Shown here: positions 61,301 through 64,000 of the stretch, piece after piece
Numbering within the stretch: the first letter of the stretch is position 1
Layout of the letters: every line of letters begins with the position of its first letter
Translations under genes and position numbers: made by a program
Notes under the pieces: generated by a model
Seen by the model: only the letters and a program-made list of their open reading frames with translations
Told to the model about the DNA's origin: nothing
Database searches by the model: none
Origin: Acanthococcus lagerstroemiae
Lineage: Eukaryota; Arthropoda; Insecta; Hemiptera; Eriococcidae
Reading direction: 5' to 3'
NCBI GenBank assembly: GCA_031841125.1
Contig: CM063106.1
Location: 33,910,001-33,974,000, forward strand
DNA length: 64,000 nt

Positions 61301-62293
61301 CGATACCGTGACTGTTTTAATGTAGCACTTTTTGTCAAGCTTGATAGTAATTGAATCGGTTAGAACCAAAAGGGGTTAAGTCCAAAAATCGCACTTTTCA
61401 GGAAGCGAAAAAAAATGTTTTATTCGAAAATTTGAAAATCGTGGAATACGTCCTTCAGGGTGGTGGTAGACGGTCACAAGAAACAACTTTTCAGCCCGGT
61501 CCCTTTTAATGGGCCGAAGCTGGGGGGCTCAAAGTTTTTAGACTTAACCTCTTTTGGTTCTGAACGATTTTTTTGCAGCTTTACGACTCGAAATTGCCCC
61601 TCTTTTTTTGTAGCTAGACATAAAGGGGTCCTTTTAGTCTAACCTCTTTTGGTTCTGAACTATTTTTTGCAGCTTTACGGCTCGAAATTGCCCCCCCCCC
61701 TTTTGTAGCTAGACATAAAGGGGTCCCTTTAATCTTGGTCCCATTCCAATCGAGCAAAATCCCTGCTTGTAAGAAAACAAATTCTGAAGCTGTATTTTAA
61801 AATTGCGATTTCGTTTTTAAAATAGCACTTTTCAGGTATAAAAATGCAAAAAGAAGCGGGTAAGCCGGAATTTTTTATTTATTTCCATTTTTTGAAAAAA
61901 TTTTAGTACAAAAAAATGAAAGAAAGCGATATTGCCAAATAGCACTTTCCCAGCTGTTTCACGAAATTTCGACCACACCAGCAGGTCCGCGATACTTCAA
62001 TACCCCCATAATCCATGAAAAAAGCAAAAACGACAAAAGTGGACTTTCACCCCTTTTGGTTCTAACCGATTCAATTTTCGTCTACAGTTACGAACTGGAG
62101 TGCTAAACTTGCAATATTTACTTGTTTTTAGGTGGAACAAAAACAGCCTGGCCAGTTTGGCAAACGAAATCAAATGGAGCGCTTAAACAAAGTGCAGTAC
62201 GAATTGAGTTCGCGTAAGAAACGCCAACGACGATCTGACCTCACCAACAAAAAACATTCCGGCGTCAACAATAACCGAAAATGCTGTTATTAA
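49367..62293 (+). CDS. TP53INP: TP53INP/DOR homologue, complete coding region in four exons
   Basis: Autophagy factor and nuclear co-regulator; the known family binds LC3/GABARAP and shuttles between nucleus and autophagosomes. Coding exons: 49458-49575, 54528-54769, 55514-55894 and 62132-62293. Phases agree, giving 300 residues (human TP53INP1 has 240). The first coding exon has a 91-base leader starting at a strong acceptor (pyrimidine tract, then ATTTATAG, at 49366), so an upstream non-coding exon is expected. Residues 29-36, EEDDWMVI, form the acidic-flanked LC3-interacting motif (W33, I36). Residues 133-145, MEESWYITPPPCF, and ENLLIEQP (158-165) are the family signatures, the latter leucine-rich and export-signal-like. 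Residues 256-285 are rich in K/R and may target the nucleus or nucleolus. Between these the protein is Ser/Lys-rich and probably disordered. The 5.0-kb and 6.2-kb introns hold many mobile elements. Confidence 0.93.
50372..50834. mobile_element. hAT-type TIR element, 463 bp, interior word TATGACAAAA
   Basis: Left CAATGTTGTTAGACATAAC and right GTTTTGTTTAACAACACTG are inverted. Flanks CGCAGAAT (50364-50371) and CGTAGAAT (50835-50842) differ at one base. The interior is a dense irregular array of ATGACAAAA words on both strands plus several TATGCTAAGCRAC words. Confidence 0.88.
51382..51629. mobile_element. hAT-type MITE, 248 bp, exact 8-bp duplication
   Basis: Left CAGTGGCGTAGCCGG and right CTGGCTACGCCACTG are inverted. 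The duplication CTTCCTTT is exact (51374-51381 and 51630-51637). A C10 run lies near the right end. The ends are related to those of 21478-21752. Confidence 0.95.
52255..52312 (-). repeat. SINE-tail-like repeat fragment
   Basis: Inverted relative to 18.97 kb; it contains GGGGGTGCGGTGTCTCAGGG and TTTGGCACGC, the same blocks as the GC-rich element at 47.6 kb. Confidence 0.6.
54070..54385. mobile_element. Word-repeat hAT element (ACGTCCCTG family), 316 bp
   Basis: Ends CATGGACGTACTGATGGG and TTTGATATGTTCCTG. Flanks AGGTCACG (54062-54069) and AGGTCGCG (54386-54393) differ at one base. It lies 142 bases before the second coding exon of the TP53INP homologue. Confidence 0.85.
56085..56590. repeat. 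Degenerate AATGACCAAAA word array
   Basis: Words such as AATGACCA, TGACCAAAA and AACGACC recur about twenty times at irregular spacing, just before the LINE in the last intron of the TP53INP homologue. No terminal repeats were identified. Confidence 0.65.
57478..57902. mobile_element. Foldback TIR element inside the LINE
   Basis: The left arm (57478-57575: TTGCACAACGCATTT, AGGTGATTC, TTTCTCTATCACGTC) is inverted at 57805-57902 (GATGTGATAGAGAAA, AATCACCTCC, AAATGCGTTGTGCAA). The arms are about 95 bases. Target duplication unclear. Confidence 0.75.
58676..58838. mobile_element. hAT-type MITE, 163 bp, exact 8-bp duplication, splits LINE RT
   Basis: Left CAGAAGCGCAAATAGGG and right CTATTTGCACCCATG are inverted. 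The duplication GGTAGGAT is exact (58668-58675 and 58839-58846). Removing the insert with one repeat joins KVIEGRI to KPFLIQS of the LINE RT in frame. Confidence 0.93.
60418..61030. mobile_element. TIR element with GAAAGCTGAAAGC words
   Basis: TGAGGACCTGACTTCCAAAA and CGCGCTTA at 60420-60460 are inverted at 60991-61026 (TAAGCGCG, TTTTGGAAGTCAGGTCCTCA), over about 36 bases. The interior (60570-60850) repeats GAAAGCTGAAAGC, AAAAGTTGAAAGTTGGAAG and similar words. No duplication was identified. Confidence 0.8.
61349..62077. mobile_element. TIR element ending 54 bases before the last TP53INP exon
   Basis: AATTGAATCGGTTAGAACCA (61349 on) is inverted at 62047-62077, with AAAGGGGT adjoining, so about 28 bases match. 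TAGCACTTT words recur inside. A 96-base tandem duplication lies at 61544-61735. Confidence 0.8.
61544..61735. repeat. Tandem duplication, two units of 96 bp
   Basis: Both units start TAACCTCTTTTGGTTCTGAA and contain TTTACGRCTCGAAATTGCCC and TTTTGTAGCTAGACATAAAG. The second contains a C11 run where the first has CCCCTC. Confidence 0.9.
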
Positions 62294-62326
62294 GAATTTC
62301 ACTGCCATTATGAGATCTCAATAATG

Positions 62327-62332
62327 AATAAA
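62327..62332 (+). promoter_or_regulatory. TP53INP polyadenylation signal
   Basis: AATAAA 34 bases after the TAA stop. Further AT-rich sequence follows, so longer 3' UTR forms are possible. Confidence 0.5.
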
Positions 62333-64000
62333 TAAGTACAAAACTGAAAGAAAGAAAAAAAAAGTATGATAAAAGTAACTAAATAACTATAAAAAAATTT
62401 TATTTTAATTTCACCAACTTATTAATTTTATGAAATAACTGTACCAAGTATACAATAATTGTTTATTTTCTAATATTTATTTAAAAGGTATTGTTCTCTT
62501 TGGTACTACATATGTTTGTTGTAAATAGTCAATTGAAAGAAAAATAATATCGATTTTAAATTATAAAACCATGTAAGTATGCATCGCTAGACGTTTTGGC
62601 GTTTATTTATTTATTTTTTCAAAAACAATGTGGTTTGTAATATTGCTTTAATGTTTGAAAATGAAATGATAAGGTACAGTAGGTGATAGCTGTTCCACAT
62701 TTTCTGCTGTTTCTTTTTATTTATTTATTTTATTTTTTCTGAATTAATTGTAAGTTCGTCACCGTTCTCTCCTAGTATTTTGTACACTTATGTTCTTTTT
62801 TGTTTGATTTTTCGATTTATGTATTTATTGCACCTCCGTGGAAGAGTTTTCTTTATTATCCAACCCTCTTTGGATCTAGTGTTCCCTTGTGACACATGTT
62901 AAACCAAAATGTGCGTATGTTACCAACTTCTGAACTATCTATTCTACATTAATTGACTAGTATGTTGAATAACATTTAAACAAATCAATATTATTTGTTC
63001 GGTCTCATATACCGCGTAATTACCTATGTAACGCTGCTGATGTATATTATCTGCACGATCTATGTCTAGGGTTCTTAGTTTTACGTTTCCTATACGATTC
63101 AATCAAGGGCATTAAATTACTCACGTTCTTATTCACGCAGTCTCAGTTAAACTAAATTATTCATTAACTTACATACTGTTTAAAAACTAGATTAATTAAT
63201 GTAGTGACTTTTAACATTATAAACGTACTTTAATATAAGAAACCTTTGGTTTAAAATGTACAAAAATTGTTCACAGCGTTATCTTCAGGGTATTATATCC
63301 TTTTGTTGATTGAATTTTCATCTTAAACAATCGTTCACAATAATTTAAGATAGCCTATTTGTAGCTGTGATTACATTGTCACCAATGTACCCGTTCGTAA
63401 CTGAATCAAGATATTTCATTGTATTGTGTTGTCTTATTTCGGACTTTTCAATGGACGATACGTCCGTGTATTTATCATCTTTTAATATCCAGAAAGACTT
63501 ATTGCGCGTTAAAGTATACCAGTCTGTCAATTCTAGGCTGATAAATGTATAATTCGTACTCATTTTTCTGCTTTGCACAACAGAAATTTCAGACTGGCCG
63601 AGTAGCCCAGTGATCACTTACTTAATGTATAAGTATGCCAAACACTATGGTGAATATTGGAATCCTTTCTTTAACTTAAGTCAGCTCCGGTCAACTCTTT
63701 TAAACGGAGTATAAATTTTGTTTATCAGAAAATTTATGTAACCGAAGCTCATATGTATTAGAAGCGCTGAATATCCTGAATGGGATGATGACTATCATAT
63801 TTTTGTTTCTGTTTTTTTTTCTTCTTTTTTTTGTTTAGATGGCATATTGGTAGGCCTAATGTATATCCTGCAAATGCCTACATAGTCATAATATTATTTC
63901 GTGGAATTAAACGCTTTCGTTTCGTCTGAAAAAACGTTCGTAATAATTATATTTTATAGATATTGTTGAATTTTATTATAAATATATTACTAATGCCAAA
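62333..64000. other. 3' flank, no gene found
   Basis: AT-rich, few repeats. It may contain a longer 3' UTR of the TP53INP homologue. No coding exon is supported; the open frames at 63345-63617 overlap on both strands and have no recognisable motif. Confidence 0.4.

Overview
The window is AT-rich nuclear DNA of an animal, most likely an arthropod. The evidence is short-exon genes with GT-AG introns, AATAAA polyadenylation signals, conserved metazoan proteins and a dense mix of broken LINEs, a tRNA-derived SINE, a MULE transposase remnant and many small DNA transposons. The order cannot be fixed from the sequence. There is no operon, CRISPR array or prokaryotic signal.

Only three host genes can be supported. 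Bases 225-2053 (+) hold the last six exons of eIF2 beta; its first exon lies before the window. Bases 3003-7894 (-) hold a complete ten-exon ADCK5, a UbiB-family atypical kinase, convergent with eIF2 beta so that the two 3' ends lie within about 100 bases of each other. Bases 49367-62350 (+) hold a complete coding region of a TP53INP/DOR homologue, an autophagy and nuclear-receptor co-regulator. It has four coding exons, with introns of 5.0, 0.7 and 6.2 kb. The last intron carries a large sense-oriented LINE and several terminal-inverted-repeat (TIR) elements.

Between 8 kb and 49 kb no host gene could be supported. The region is layered mobile DNA. Two LINE families are present: one jockey/CR1-like at 28.8-30.6 kb, and one EN-RT family with copies at 37-38 kb and 56.6-59.9 kb. 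Many small TIR elements could be delimited to the base by 8-bp target-site duplications (hAT type) or, in one family, 5-bp duplications. They are nested up to three deep, and in four places the insertion site can be read inside an older element.

The most unusual signal is in the interiors of many of these small elements. They are built from degenerate short words repeated at irregular spacing. In one family the copies share the same TIR but each copy has its own word: AAGTCCTGA, AAGTCATGA or AAGTCAAGTA. Several otherwise unrelated TIR families in the window show the same architecture with different words. Many element ends also carry runs of nine or more C or G; about thirty such runs occur in this AT-rich window.

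Two possible promoters (about 12.3-12.55 kb and 41.75-41.94 kb), an unrecognised 111-codon open frame at 43.2-43.6 kb and an extremely AT-rich block at 18.4-18.7 kb are reported at low confidence.
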